Of a DNA stretch of 7,404 bases, positions 1-6,050 are shown one piece after another (within the stretch, counting starts at the first letter, position 1; each line of letters opens with the position of its first letter). The notes beneath the pieces were generated by a model, which did no database searches, was not told the DNA's origin, and worked only from the letters and a program-made list of their open reading frames with translations. The position numbers and the translations under genes are program-made. This DNA comes from an uncultured Tabrizicola sp. (GTDB lineage Bacteria > Pseudomonadota > Alphaproteobacteria > Rhodobacterales > Rhodobacteraceae), in assembly GCA_937858255.1 (NCBI GenBank), contig CALLZQ010000373.1, positions 1-7,404 of the forward strand, read 5' to 3'.

Positions 1-1464
1 ACCGGCTATGGCCCCTCGGGTCTGCCGCATATCGGCACCTTTGGCGAGGTGGCGCGGACCACGATGATCCGCCGCGCCTTTGAGGTGATCTCGGACATTC
101 CGACCCGTCTGATCTGCTTTTCCGACGATGTGGACGGTATGCGCAAGGTGCCGGACAATGTGCCGAACCCGGAAATGCTGCGCGAACACCTGCAACGCCC
201 GCTGACCTCGGTGCCCGATCCGTTTGGCGAATATGACAGCTTTGGCCACCACAACAACGCCATGCTGCGCCGGTTCCTCGATACCTTCGGGTTTGAGTAT
301 GAATTCATCAGCGCCACCGAATTCTACAAATCCGGTCGGTTCGATGACACGCTGCGCCTGTGCGCCGAGCGTTATGATGCGATCATGAAAATCATGCTGG
401 CGTCCCTGCGGGAAGAGCGTCAGCAGACCTATTCGGCCTTTTTGCCCATTCATCCGGAAACGGGGCGGGTGCTGTATGTGCCGATGAAAGAGGTGAATGC
501 CAAGGATGGCACCATCACCTTTGACGATGAGGACGGTCGCGAATGGACGCTGCCGGTGACGGGCGGTCATGTGAAGTTGCAATGGAAGCCCGACTTCGGT
601 GCCCGTTGGGCGGCGCTGGGTGTGGATTTTGAGATGTATGGCAAGGACCACTCGACCAACACGCCCATCTATGACGGGATCTGCGAGGTTCTGGGCGGCA
701 AGAAGCCGAACCACATGACCTATGAGCTGTTCCTCGACGATCAGGGCCAGAAGATCTCGAAGTCCAAGGGCAATGGCCTGACCATCGACGAATGGCTGAC
801 CTATGCAGCGACGGAAAGCCTGTCCTACTTCATGTATCAAAAGCCCAAGACCGCCAAGCGGATGCATTTCGATGTGATCCCGCGCGCGGTGGATGAATAT
901 CACCAGCAGTTGCGCGCCTACCCGGATCAGGATGTGGATCAGCAGGTGAACAACCCCGTCTGGCACATCCACGGCGGCAACCCGCCGGAATCGAAGATGG
1001 TGGTGCCCTTCTCGATGCTGCTCAATCTCGCCTCGGTCGCGGGGGCGACGGATGCCAAGGGGCTTTGGGGCTATATCCGCGCCTATGCGCCCGAGGCTTC
1101 GCCCGAAACGCACCCTGATCTCGACGCCGCCGCCGGTTTTGCCGTGCGCTATTTCGCCGACAAGATCGCACCGACCCGGACCTTCCGTCTGCCCGATGCC
1201 AAGGAACGCGCCGCAATAGAGGATCTGCGCGCCCGTCTGGTCGCGTGGGAGGGGGGCGCCGATGCCGATGCCCTGCAATCCATGGTGTTTGCCGTGGGCA
1301 AGGATCACGGGTTTGAACCGCTGCGCGACTGGTTCAAGGCGCTGTATGAGGTGCTGTTGGGCGCCAGCGAAGGCCCGCGCTTTGGCGGCTTTGTCGCGCT
1401 TTACGGCGTGAAAGAGTCGGTGGCGCTGATCGACAAGGGCCTGTCAGGCGCTTTGGTGGGCTAA
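1..1464 (+). CDS. lysK: Lysyl-tRNA synthetase, class I (5' end outside window)
   Basis: This cytoplasmic enzyme charges tRNA-Lys with lysine using ATP. The reading frame is open from the first base, and its first residues ([20 protein letters not shown]) are the class I synthetase signature with the HIGH-type motif HIGT at bases 28-39, so the true start lies upstream. The GTG at base 49 falls inside this motif and cannot be the start. The second signature, KMSKS-type KISKS, is at bases 751-765 within a typical [14 protein letters not shown] context. The C-terminal part is alpha-helical, as expected for the class I LysRS anticodon-binding cage. About 487 residues are visible; the family is usually around 520-530, so roughly 30-40 N-terminal residues are missing. 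Class I LysRS is the normal form in many alphaproteobacteria and archaea, whereas most other bacteria use the unrelated class II enzyme. The stop is TAA, and the next gene starts 4 nt later. Confidence 0.96.
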   Translation, partial: TGYGPSGLPHIGTFGEVARTTMIRRAFEVISDIPTRLICFSDDVDGMRKVPDNVPNPEMLREHLQRPLTSVPDPFGEYDSFGHHNNAMLRRFLDTFGFEYEFISATEFYKSGRFDDTLRLCAERYDAIMKIMLASLREERQQTYSAFLPIHPETGRVLYVPMKEVNAKDGTITFDDEDGREWTLPVTGGHVKLQWKPDFGARWAALGVDFEMYGKDHSTNTPIYDGICEVLGGKKPNHMTYELFLDDQGQKISKSKGNGLTIDEWLTYAATESLSYFMYQKPKTAKRMHFDVIPRAVDEYHQQLRAYPDQDVDQQVNNPVWHIHGGNPPESKMVVPFSMLLNLASVAGATDAKGLWGYIRAYAPEASPETHPDLDAAAGFAVRYFADKIAPTRTFRLPDAKERAAIEDLRARLVAWEGGADADALQSMVFAVGKDHGFEPLRDWFKALYEVLLGASEGPRFGGFVALYGVKESVALIDKGLSGALVG

Positions 1465-1468
1465 GCCG

Positions 1469-2167
1469 ATGGCGGTTGTGCCCCCCGCAACCGCGCTTCG
1501 CAACCTCGGTTTTACCATTGCCGTGATCGCCGGGGCCTGGACCCTGTCCAGCCTTGGCTATTTCGAGCTTGAGCCGCTGCTGCGGGCCGAAGTGGGCTAT
1601 AACGACGCGCCCTTGGCCTTTGCCGGCTATTACGCGCTCTGGTCGCTGGCGGTCTTTGCCGTGTTCCGGGGCAATTTTCGCCGGGCAGGGGATCTGAGCC
1701 TGACCCCGACGCGGATCGCCGCCATCGCGGCGCTGGCCATCGGCTTTGCCGGTTTCGCGCTGTTCGTCCTGCCGCGATTGCCGGCTATGGTCTGGACCCG
1801 AAGTGCCGATCCGGTTGAATTCTTCTGGGCGAATTCGTGGTATTTCCTGCCCAAGGCGATCGAGATCCTGTGCCAGCAGATCCTGATGGCGGCGCTGGTG
1901 CTGGCACTGCGTGACCTTGGCCTCGGCACCCTGCGGATTGGCCTGCTGGTGGCGCTGCTCTTTGGGGGTTTTCACCTGACGCTGGCCTTTTCCTATCCCA
2001 ACCCGCTTTACGTCCTGCGCTATTCGGTGGCGGCGACCCTGTTCGGCGGCCTTGCCCCTTGGCTGCTGCTGAACCTGCGGCACGGGTTTCTGTTCAGCCT
2101 TGCGATCCATGCCGGCTATTATGTCATCGACAGCATCGCCATTCATTTCGCCTTTGCCGCACCTTGA
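1469..2167 (+). CDS. Polytopic membrane protein, possibly a degenerate CPBP/CAAX-protease relative
   Basis: This 232-residue protein is very hydrophobic, with about six or seven likely membrane segments (near residues 12-30, 50-67, 83-101, 128-147, 156-175, 187-203 and 207-225). Its second half loosely resembles the CPBP intramembrane protease family: FGGFH at 165-169 looks like the FxxxH motif and the IHAGYY stretch at 213-218 like the last His motif. However, the expected EExxxR motif is not intact (EILCQQ at 132-137, without the second Glu or the Arg), and the Asn usually following the last His is Tyr. It may be an inactive relative or an unrelated membrane protein; I do not recognise a named family with certainty. 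The ATG lies 4 nt after the lysK stop with no good Shine-Dalgarno, suggesting translation coupled to lysK. Confidence 0.85.
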   Translation: MAVVPPATALRNLGFTIAVIAGAWTLSSLGYFELEPLLRAEVGYNDAPLAFAGYYALWSLAVFAVFRGNFRRAGDLSLTPTRIAAIAALAIGFAGFALFVLPRLPAMVWTRSADPVEFFWANSWYFLPKAIEILCQQILMAALVLALRDLGLGTLRIGLLVALLFGGFHLTLAFSYPNPLYVLRYSVAATLFGGLAPWLLLNLRHGFLFSLAIHAGYYVIDSIAIHFAFAAP

Positions 2168-2223
2168 CCGGGGCGCTTGACGGCCTAGTCTTTGGCAGAC
2201 GACCTTGCGAAAGGCCCGATGCC

Positions 2224-2622
2224 ATGCGCTTCTTCCCCCTGTCGCTGACCGCTCTCTTGCTTGGCCTGCCGCCGGCCGCCCAAGAGGCCCCGATCCGCTC
2301 GACCATCCAGAGCCAGATCGACGCCTTTCTGCGCGACGATTTCGCGGCGGCTTTTGACTATGCCTCGCCTACTATCCAGATGCTGTTCGGTTCGCCCGAG
2401 AATTTCGGACGGATGGTACAGCAGGGCTATCCGATGGTGCATCGGCCCGCGGATGTGAAAATGCTCGACCTGCGAGAGGTTGGCGGGCGGCTGTGGCAAA
2501 GGGTGCTGATCACCGATCAGCAGGGCCGCCGACATGTGCTGGATTATCAGATGATCGAGACGCCAGAGGGCTGGCAGATCAATGGCGTGCAGTTGCTTCC
2601 CTCATCGGATGCCACAGCCTGA
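2224..2622 (+). CDS. Exported DUF4864-family protein
   Basis: The product has 132 residues. It begins with a signal peptide: a short basic start (MR), a hydrophobic core through residue 15, and a probable cleavage near PPAAQ-EA around residues 18-21, so it is expected in the periplasm. The mature part matches my memory of DUF4864: an IRSTIQSQIDAFLRDDF helix (24-40), AFDYASP (43-49), a middle GSPENFGRMVQQGYPMV segment (56-72), and a beta-rich end with LDYQMIETPEGWQINGV (106-122). This resembles an NTF2-like or cystatin-like fold, but the molecular function is unknown. The ATG at 2224 is chosen because GAAAGG at 2209-2214 gives a Shine-Dalgarno 9 nt upstream and because it starts directly at the signal peptide; longer versions would place the signal peptide internally. 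It lies 56 nt after the membrane-protein gene and may share its transcript. Confidence 0.88.
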   Translation: MRFFPLSLTALLLGLPPAAQEAPIRSTIQSQIDAFLRDDFAAAFDYASPTIQMLFGSPENFGRMVQQGYPMVHRPADVKMLDLREVGGRLWQRVLITDQQGRRHVLDYQMIETPEGWQINGVQLLPSSDATA

Positions 2623-2649
2623 GTGACGCCGCACCCTGTCCCCGGCAGG

Positions 2650-2684
2650 GCCGGCAGAGGGGGTTCGATGCCCCCGAGGCCGGC
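2650..2684. terminator. Strong hairpin between converging genes, candidate bidirectional terminator
   Basis: GCCGGC at 2650-2655 pairs with GCCGGC at 2679-2684, and GGGGG at 2659-2663 pairs with CCCCC at 2671-2675 around the 7-nt loop TTCGATG. AGA and GAG form a small internal loop. It sits in the 78-nt gap between the stop of the DUF4864 gene and the stop of purK, where a terminator serving both strands would be expected. There is no clean T-run on either side, so intrinsic termination is inferred from position and stem strength only. Confidence 0.5.
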
Positions 2685-2700
2685 GCCCCTTTGCGGGTCA

Positions 2701-3774
2701 TCAGATGCCGCGCGTCACCCGGTTGATATGGCCCATCTTGCGGCCCGGTTTTACATCGGCCTTGCCATAGAGGTGGATCGAGACATTGCGCTCTTTCGCC
2801 AGTGCCGGCACACGCCCGACATCATCGCCGATCAGGTTTTCCATCACCACATCGGCAAAGCGGCTGCCATCGCCCAGGGGCCAGCCGGCAACCGCGCGGA
2901 TATGCTGCTCGAACTGGTCCACCGCGCAGCCCTGTTGCGTCCAATGGCCAGCGTTATGGACGCGGGGGGCGATCTCGTTCACGATCAGCCCCTTGCCGGT
3001 GACAAAAAGCTCAACCCCCATGACGCCGACATAATCCAGTGCCGTCAGGATGCGCGCCGCCAGCAGCACCGCATCGGTGCGTTGCGCGGGCGACAGCCGC
3101 GCGGGTACGGTTGTGCTGTGCAGAATGCCGCCCCGATGCACATTCTCGCCCGGATCAAAACAGGCCACTGATCCATCCAGTCCACGCGCGGCGATCCCGC
3201 TGGCCTCGAAGCTGAAATCGACAAAGCCTTCCAGCACCGCCTCGGCCCCCTGCATCGCGGCAAGGGCAGCCGGGGCCTCTTCGGCGGTCATGATCCCCGC
3301 CCGCCCCTTGCCATCATAGCCAAGGCGGGTGGTTTTCAGAATGGCGGGCAGACCGATGCTGTCGATGGCTGCGGCCAGACTTGCGGCATCGGTGACACGG
3401 GCATAGGGCGCGGTTTGCAGGCCCAGAGAGGTAAGGAAGTCTTTTTCCGGGATCCGGTCCTGCGAGATCGCCAATGCCCTGCGGTTCGGGCGGACGGGGC
3501 GGATCGCCTCCAGCACGTCGAGCGAGGCCGCCGGCACATTCTCGAATTCATAGGTGATGACATCGACGCTTTCGGCAAAGGCCCTGAGCGCGGCCAGATC
3601 CTCATATGGCGCGGTTGTCACCCGGTCGGCGACATGGCCGGCGGGCGGGTTGGCGCCCGGCTCGAAAATATGAGTTTTGAACCCCAGACGGCTGGCCGCG
3701 ACCGAGAGCATCCGCCCCAACTGGCCGCCGCCCAGAATGCCGATGGTGGCGCCGGGTTTCAGGGCCTCATTCAT
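2701..3774 (-). CDS. purK: N5-carboxyaminoimidazole ribonucleotide synthase (PurK)
   Basis: PurK is a cytoplasmic ATP-grasp enzyme that uses ATP and bicarbonate to turn AIR into N5-CAIR, which PurE then converts to CAIR in purine synthesis. The 357-residue product has the family landmarks in order: GGGQLGRM (15-22), ITYEFENVP (73-81), DRIPEKDFL (106-114), [12 protein letters not shown] (147-158), [13 protein letters not shown] (206-218), GVMGVELF (250-257) and [14 protein letters not shown] (266-279), the last carrying metal- and ATP-binding residues. Length is normal for the family. The start at 3774 is chosen because the coding similarity begins there, GAGGAG (plus-strand 3782-3787) lies 7 nt before it, and it overlaps the purE stop by 8 nt (ATGAATGA), a classic translational-coupling arrangement. 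A longer frame to 3837 would run back through purE. The gene ends 17 nt from the convergent hairpin. Confidence 0.97.
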   Translation of the reverse strand: MNEALKPGATIGILGGGQLGRMLSVAASRLGFKTHIFEPGANPPAGHVADRVTTAPYEDLAALRAFAESVDVITYEFENVPAASLDVLEAIRPVRPNRRALAISQDRIPEKDFLTSLGLQTAPYARVTDAASLAAAIDSIGLPAILKTTRLGYDGKGRAGIMTAEEAPAALAAMQGAEAVLEGFVDFSFEASGIAARGLDGSVACFDPGENVHRGGILHSTTVPARLSPAQRTDAVLLAARILTALDYVGVMGVELFVTGKGLIVNEIAPRVHNAGHWTQQGCAVDQFEQHIRAVAGWPLGDGSRFADVVMENLIGDDVGRVPALAKERNVSIHLYGKADVKPGRKMGHINRVTRGI

Positions 3775-4252
3775 CCTGCGGCTCCTCGGGGATCGAGGCC
3801 GAGAGCGCCTCTCGCCAGCCATCCAGCCGGGCGCCAAGGCCCGGGTCCGAAACCGCCAGAATGCCCGCCGCCATCAGACCGGCATTCGCCGCACCCGCGG
3901 CGCCGATTGCCATCGTTGCGACAGGAAAACCCTTGGGCATCTGGACGATGGAATAGAGACTGTCCACCCCCGACAGCGCCCGGGTCTGCACCGGCACGCC
4001 GATCACCGGCACGGGGGTGTTCGACGCCATCATGCCCCGCAGAGGCGCGGCGCCGCCAGCGCCCGCAATAATCACTTTCAACCCGCGCTCCGCAGCGGTC
4101 TTGCCATAGCTCCACAGCCGGTCAGGGGTTCGATGGGCGCTGACGATCCGGGTCTCATAGCTGATCCCCAGCTCATCAAGGATCAGGGCGGCCTCTTTCA
4201 TGGTCACCCAGTCCGATTGCGATCCCATGATGATTCCGACATCAACGGCCAT
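3767..4252 (-). CDS. purE: N5-carboxyaminoimidazole ribonucleotide mutase (PurE, class I) with altered active-site segment
   Basis: PurE moves the carboxyl group of N5-CAIR to carbon 4, giving CAIR; it is normally a cytoplasmic octamer. The 161-residue product has GSQSDW (10-15), SAHRTP (38-43, with the catalytic His40 matching E. coli His45), and [20 protein letters not shown] (91-110). An unusual point is the segment normally reading GAGGAAHLPGM, which here reads [11 protein letters not shown] (64-74): the conserved His is Pro70 and the following Pro is Arg72. A Lys common a few residues later is Asn78. Otherwise the protein is family-typical in length and motifs and lacks obvious breaks. 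The ATG at 4252 is chosen over an in-frame TTG at 4267 because of the well-placed GGAGG. The gene overlaps purK by 8 nt and lies 90 nt downstream of the DUF465 gene. Confidence 0.95.
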   Translation of the reverse strand: MAVDVGIIMGSQSDWVTMKEAALILDELGISYETRIVSAHRTPDRLWSYGKTAAERGLKVIIAGAGGAAPLRGMMASNTPVPVIGVPVQTRALSGVDSLYSIVQMPKGFPVATMAIGAAGAANAGLMAAGILAVSDPGLGARLDGWREALSASIPEEPQDE

Positions 4253-4257
4253 TCGCG

Positions 4258-4262
4258 CCTCC
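4258..4262 (-). promoter_or_regulatory. Ribosome binding site of purE
   Basis: On the minus strand GGAGG is followed by a 5-nt spacer (CGCGA) and ATG at 4252. The motif lies inside the alternative TTG-started extension (4267), so it selects the shorter PurE starting [10 protein letters not shown]. Confidence 0.8.
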
Positions 4263-4342
4263 GGCAATGCTGCAAGGGCGGATTACAGGCTGACGGCCCC
4301 CGGGGCAAGCGCCGGGCGCAAGTTCAGGGCCGGAACTGCCGG

Positions 4343-4561
4343 TCAGGCAATGATATCGGGGATCAGCTCATCCTCGATCTTGACGATCTGATCCTTGAGC
4401 GAGAGCTTTTGCTTTTTCAGCCGCCGCAGGGTCAGTTGATCGGGCCGGCCCGTGGTCTCCAGCGCGTGAATCGCCGCGTCGAGGTCGCGATGTTCGCGGC
4501 GCAGCACTTCCAGACGGATGCGCAGCATTTCTTCGAAATTCAGTTCGCTGGGGGCGTTCAT
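4343..4561 (-). CDS. DUF465 (YdcH-like) small coiled-coil protein
   Basis: This 72-residue charged protein matches DUF465. The central pattern LRREHRDLDAAIHALE (20-35) followed by DQLTLRRLKKQKLSLKDQI (41-59) and the end IEDELIPDIIA (62-72) is characteristic. It should form a short antiparallel helical coiled coil in the cytoplasm. Function is not established. The ATG at 4561 is preferred because family proteins are about this length and similarity begins near here; the extension to 4642 reads unlike the family and runs across AT-rich promoter-like DNA. There is no convincing Shine-Dalgarno (upstream is GCCCCGAC). purE begins 90 nt downstream on the same strand with no clear terminator between (only weak small hairpins such as AGTTC/GAACT at 4321-4337), so the two may be cotranscribed. 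Confidence 0.9.
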   Translation of the reverse strand: MNAPSELNFEEMLRIRLEVLRREHRDLDAAIHALETTGRPDQLTLRRLKKQKLSLKDQIVKIEDELIPDIIA

Positions 4562-4602
4562 GTCGGGGCTCAGTCTTTGAGTCGTCGCTGATTGACCGAC
4601 AG

Positions 4603-4631
4603 AATATAGTGATTCTCGTGGTTTGCGGAAA
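4603..4631 (-). promoter_or_regulatory. Candidate promoter for the DUF465-purE-purK genes
   Basis: On the minus strand a TATATT -10-like box (plus-strand 4603-4608) lies 17 nt after TTTCCG (plus-strand 4626-4631), a weak -35. Transcription would start near 4596, leaving a leader of about 35 nt before the ATG at 4561. This is the AT-richest stretch of the 120-nt gap. The weak -35 keeps confidence low. Confidence 0.3.
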
Positions 4632-4681
4632 GGAATCTGCAAGAAATTGCCGCAACCCTTTGCCGCTGCGCGGATCAGCGC

Positions 4682-5110
4682 CTAAGAGGTCGGTGCGCCC
4701 GAGCAGGTCATCCCCCGAGCCGGCATCGGCGTCAGATGCAGCCTCTGCCCTGTATCGCCCGCCTCGCGCAGCAGCGGATCCCATTGGTGGCCAATCAACT
4801 TGCCGCCTTCGAGGGCATAGCGCAGGCAACTCAGCCCCGCGATTCCCTGATAGCGGTAGCAGATCGTTTCACCGACCGCCCACCACGCGCCATAGAGGCA
4901 GCGCCCGTCCGGGTAGCGCCAGGTGACACGATTCCCCTTTTGAAAAAACTCATGCCCAAAGAGCGCGCCACTCTCCGCATCTTCAGTCTGGACCACATCG
5001 CCCACAACCCGGGCGCGAAAGTCGTCGGCGGAAAGCCAGTTGCCCTCGGCTAGGGGGGGGCACGCGGAAAAGCTGAAAACCATTGCAAAAAGGCAAAACC
5101 CTGTCCGCAT
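4682..5110 (-). CDS. Small exported protein of unknown function
   Basis: The 142-residue product starts with an export signal (MRTG, then the hydrophobic core FCLFAMVFSFSA). Cleavage could be before Cys17 (FSAC, an imperfect lipobox, making it a lipoprotein) or after LA at 20-21. The mature part opens with WLSADDFRARVVGDVV (25-40) and has a core of WRYPDGRCLYGAWW (64-77), ETICYRY (81-87) and LSCLRY (93-98). Cys71, Cys84 and Cys95 recall small secreted Rhodobacteraceae proteins with a G-x-C...G-x-W...ICF-x-Y...CW pattern, but I cannot name a family. The ATG at 5110 is chosen because it starts the signal peptide and has GGGGA a few nt upstream; longer in-frame versions to 5323 would bury the signal and cross the hsp20 regulatory region. 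A run of eight C in the coding strand (plus-strand G run 5053-5060) lies right behind the signal core. It is divergent from hsp20. Confidence 0.75.
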   Translation of the reverse strand: MRTGFCLFAMVFSFSACPPLAEGNWLSADDFRARVVGDVVQTEDAESGALFGHEFFQKGNRVTWRYPDGRCLYGAWWAVGETICYRYQGIAGLSCLRYALEGGKLIGHQWDPLLREAGDTGQRLHLTPMPARGMTCSGAPTS

Positions 5111-5212
5111 CTTTCCCCGCCGTGCGCCTGCTGGCCAGCGTGCCCTTGTTGGTGACAAGAGGCAAGCGGTCCGGTGATCACCCGGCATCCGGGGCGCGGG
5201 GCATGACGCTCT

Positions 5213-5241
5213 CTTGCGATGTGGGGCGGCACGTCCCATAT
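5213..5241 (+). promoter_or_regulatory. Heat-shock (sigma-32/RpoH type) promoter of hsp20
   Basis: CTTGCGA at 5213-5219 and TCCCATAT at 5234-5241 are separated by 14 nt. They match the known RpoH consensus (CTTGAAA, 11-16 nt, CCCCATNT) with few differences. The start of transcription would fall near 5247-5249, just before the first leader hairpin, giving a leader of about 87 nt. The position ahead of a small heat-shock protein gene supports the reading. Confidence 0.72.
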
Positions 5242-5247
5242 TTGGCT

Positions 5248-5337
5248 CAGGCGGGCGCCCGATCGGGGCCCGCACCGGCCCTGCCATATGAAGGGCGGAT
5301 GAATGTCGCTTGGCTAAGGACATGAGGACAAGAGATG
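5248..5337 (+). promoter_or_regulatory. ROSE-like RNA thermometer in the hsp20 leader (candidate)
   Basis: The leader contains three successive hairpins. Hairpin I (5251-5273) pairs GCGGGC with GCCCGC and CCC with GGG around the loop GATC, with one bulged G. Hairpin II (5275-5298) pairs GCCCT with AGGGC plus CC with GG, with one bulged G. Hairpin III can pair TGTC-G-CTT (5304-5311) with GAGGACA (5324-5330), which covers the Shine-Dalgarno AGGA (5325-5328) and leaves G5308 unpaired. The element UCGCU (5306-5310) opposite AGGA is the known ROSE signature U(U/C)GCU, whose extra G makes the pairing heat-labile. ROSE elements are established upstream of alphaproteobacterial small heat-shock genes and ibpA. 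A competing hairpin (5303-5323) complicates the model. Pairings were made by eye without energy calculation. Confidence 0.55.
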
Positions 5338-5745
5338 ACGAAACTGAGCTTTGGCGCCCACCCCTTCCTTTTGGGCTTTGAGCAACTTGAACGGCTGGTC
5401 GAGCGGACCGCCAAGACGACCGAGGGCTATCCCCCGTATAATATCGAGGCCACTTCGGAAAACGCCTATCGCATCACGCTGGCCGTGGCGGGATTTCGTG
5501 AAGAGGATCTGGCCATTACGGTCGAGGACCGGCAGTTGGTTGTGCGCGGGCGTCAGGCCGAAGAAGGGGCCGAGCGGGTCTTCCTGCATCGCGGGATTGC
5601 CAGCCGGGCCTTTCAGCGCAGTTTCGTGCTGGCCGATGGGGTCGAGGTGGCGGGCGCCGATATGGAACATGGCCTGCTGCATATCGACTTGCGCCGCTCG
5701 GTTCCCGAGACAGTGGTGCAGACCATCCGCATCGGCGGCCAATAA
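5335..5745 (+). CDS. Small heat-shock protein, Hsp20/alpha-crystallin (IbpA-like)
   Basis: This is an ATP-independent cytoplasmic holdase chaperone that binds unfolding proteins during heat stress. The 136-residue product has a short N-terminal arm (FGAHPFLLGFEQLERLVER, 6-24), a class A entry PPYNIE (33-38), and an alpha-crystallin domain from about 34 to 125. Landmarks in the domain are YRITLAVAGF (45-54), LAITVEDRQLVVRG (59-72), the dimerisation-loop part FLHRGIASRAFQRSF (83-97), and the GxL-type strand GLLHIDL (113-119). The C-terminal IxI oligomerisation motif is IRI (131-133). The ATG at 5335 has AGGA at 5325-5328, spaced 6 nt. Expression is probably induced by heat at two levels, through the RpoH-type promoter and the leader hairpins. 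The stop TAA is embedded in TAAGGAGG, the ribosome site of the next gene, so the two are cotranslated as an operon. Confidence 0.97.
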   Translation: MTKLSFGAHPFLLGFEQLERLVERTAKTTEGYPPYNIEATSENAYRITLAVAGFREEDLAITVEDRQLVVRGRQAEEGAERVFLHRGIASRAFQRSFVLADGVEVAGADMEHGLLHIDLRRSVPETVVQTIRIGGQ

Positions 5746-5756
5746 GGAGGCATCCG

Positions 5757-5984
5757 ATGAACAAGCCGTTTCCCGCTCTGCCCGAGGGCGCGCGCAATAT
5801 CGTTTATGTGCGCCCGGTGGCGGTCGCCGAACTGCCCGATGACGTGCGGGATGAGATCGGTGCCGCCGAAACCGTCTATTCGGTCAATGATATCACGGGA
5901 GAGCGTCTTGCCCTTGTCAAAGACCGTGAGCTGGCATTCCGGCTGGCCCGGATGAACGACCTCGCGCCGGTCAGCGTGCATTGA
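5757..5984 (+). CDS. DUF1150-family protein
   Basis: The 75-residue soluble protein matches DUF1150, a short alphaproteobacterial family: IVYVRPVAVAELPDDV (15-30), then VYSVNDITGERLALVKDRELAFRLARMNDLAPVSVH to the C-terminus (40-75), which is the well-conserved part. The function is not established. The ATG at 5757 has a near-perfect Shine-Dalgarno AAGGAGG at 5744-5750 with a 6-nt spacer, overlapping the hsp20 stop, and the gap to hsp20 is 11 nt. Genes of this family are, from memory, commonly found directly after hsp20 in alphaproteobacteria, so an accessory or regulatory role for the chaperone is a reasonable inference. It would be made on the same heat-induced transcript. A strong hairpin follows the stop. 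Confidence 0.92.
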   Translation: MNKPFPALPEGARNIVYVRPVAVAELPDDVRDEIGAAETVYSVNDITGERLALVKDRELAFRLARMNDLAPVSVH

Positions 5985-5990
5985 ACCTGC

Positions 5991-6020
5991 GGAAATTCTG
6001 ACCTTGCGGTCAGGATTTCC
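5991..6020 (+). terminator. Terminator hairpin of the hsp20-DUF1150 operon
   Basis: GGAAATTCTGACC (5991-6003) pairs along all 13 positions, with a single G-U wobble, with GGTCAGGATTTCC (6008-6020) around the tetraloop TTGC. It begins 6 nt after the DUF1150 stop. Only two T follow directly (TTACCTTGG), so the U-tract is poor, but the stem and position make a terminator or a 3'-end stabilising structure very likely. Confidence 0.75.
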
Positions 6021-6050
6021 TTACCTTGGCTTAGGGGTTCTGCGATAGGC

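Noticed and set aside
49..51. GTG as the lysK start
   Set aside because: The frame is open to base 1, and the HIGH-type motif lies upstream of this codon, so the gene must begin outside the window.
1334..2146. Minus-strand open frame of 270 codons opposite lysK and the membrane protein
   Set aside because: Gln/Arg-rich product typical of antisense frames in GC-rich DNA; the plus strand encodes a credible synthetase end and a membrane protein.
2177..2205. TTGACG as a -35 box for the DUF4864 gene
   Set aside because: No acceptable -10 sequence at 16-18 nt spacing (the region reads around GACGACCT).
2611..2690. tRNA gene suggested by the GGGGG-TTCGATG-CCCCC T-arm
   Set aside because: No D-arm or anticodon arm upstream, no acceptor pairing for GAGGCCG, no CCA, and the outer GCCGGC stem does not fit a cloverleaf.
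3677..4591. Plus-strand open frame of 304 codons across purK, purE and DUF465
   Set aside because: Low-complexity Arg/Pro-rich shadow of three well-recognised minus-strand genes; no domain or ribosome site.
5111..5323. N-terminal extension of the exported-protein gene across the hsp20 promoter region
   Set aside because: The extension is Arg/Pro-rich, lacks a ribosome site, and would place the signal peptide in the middle of the protein.
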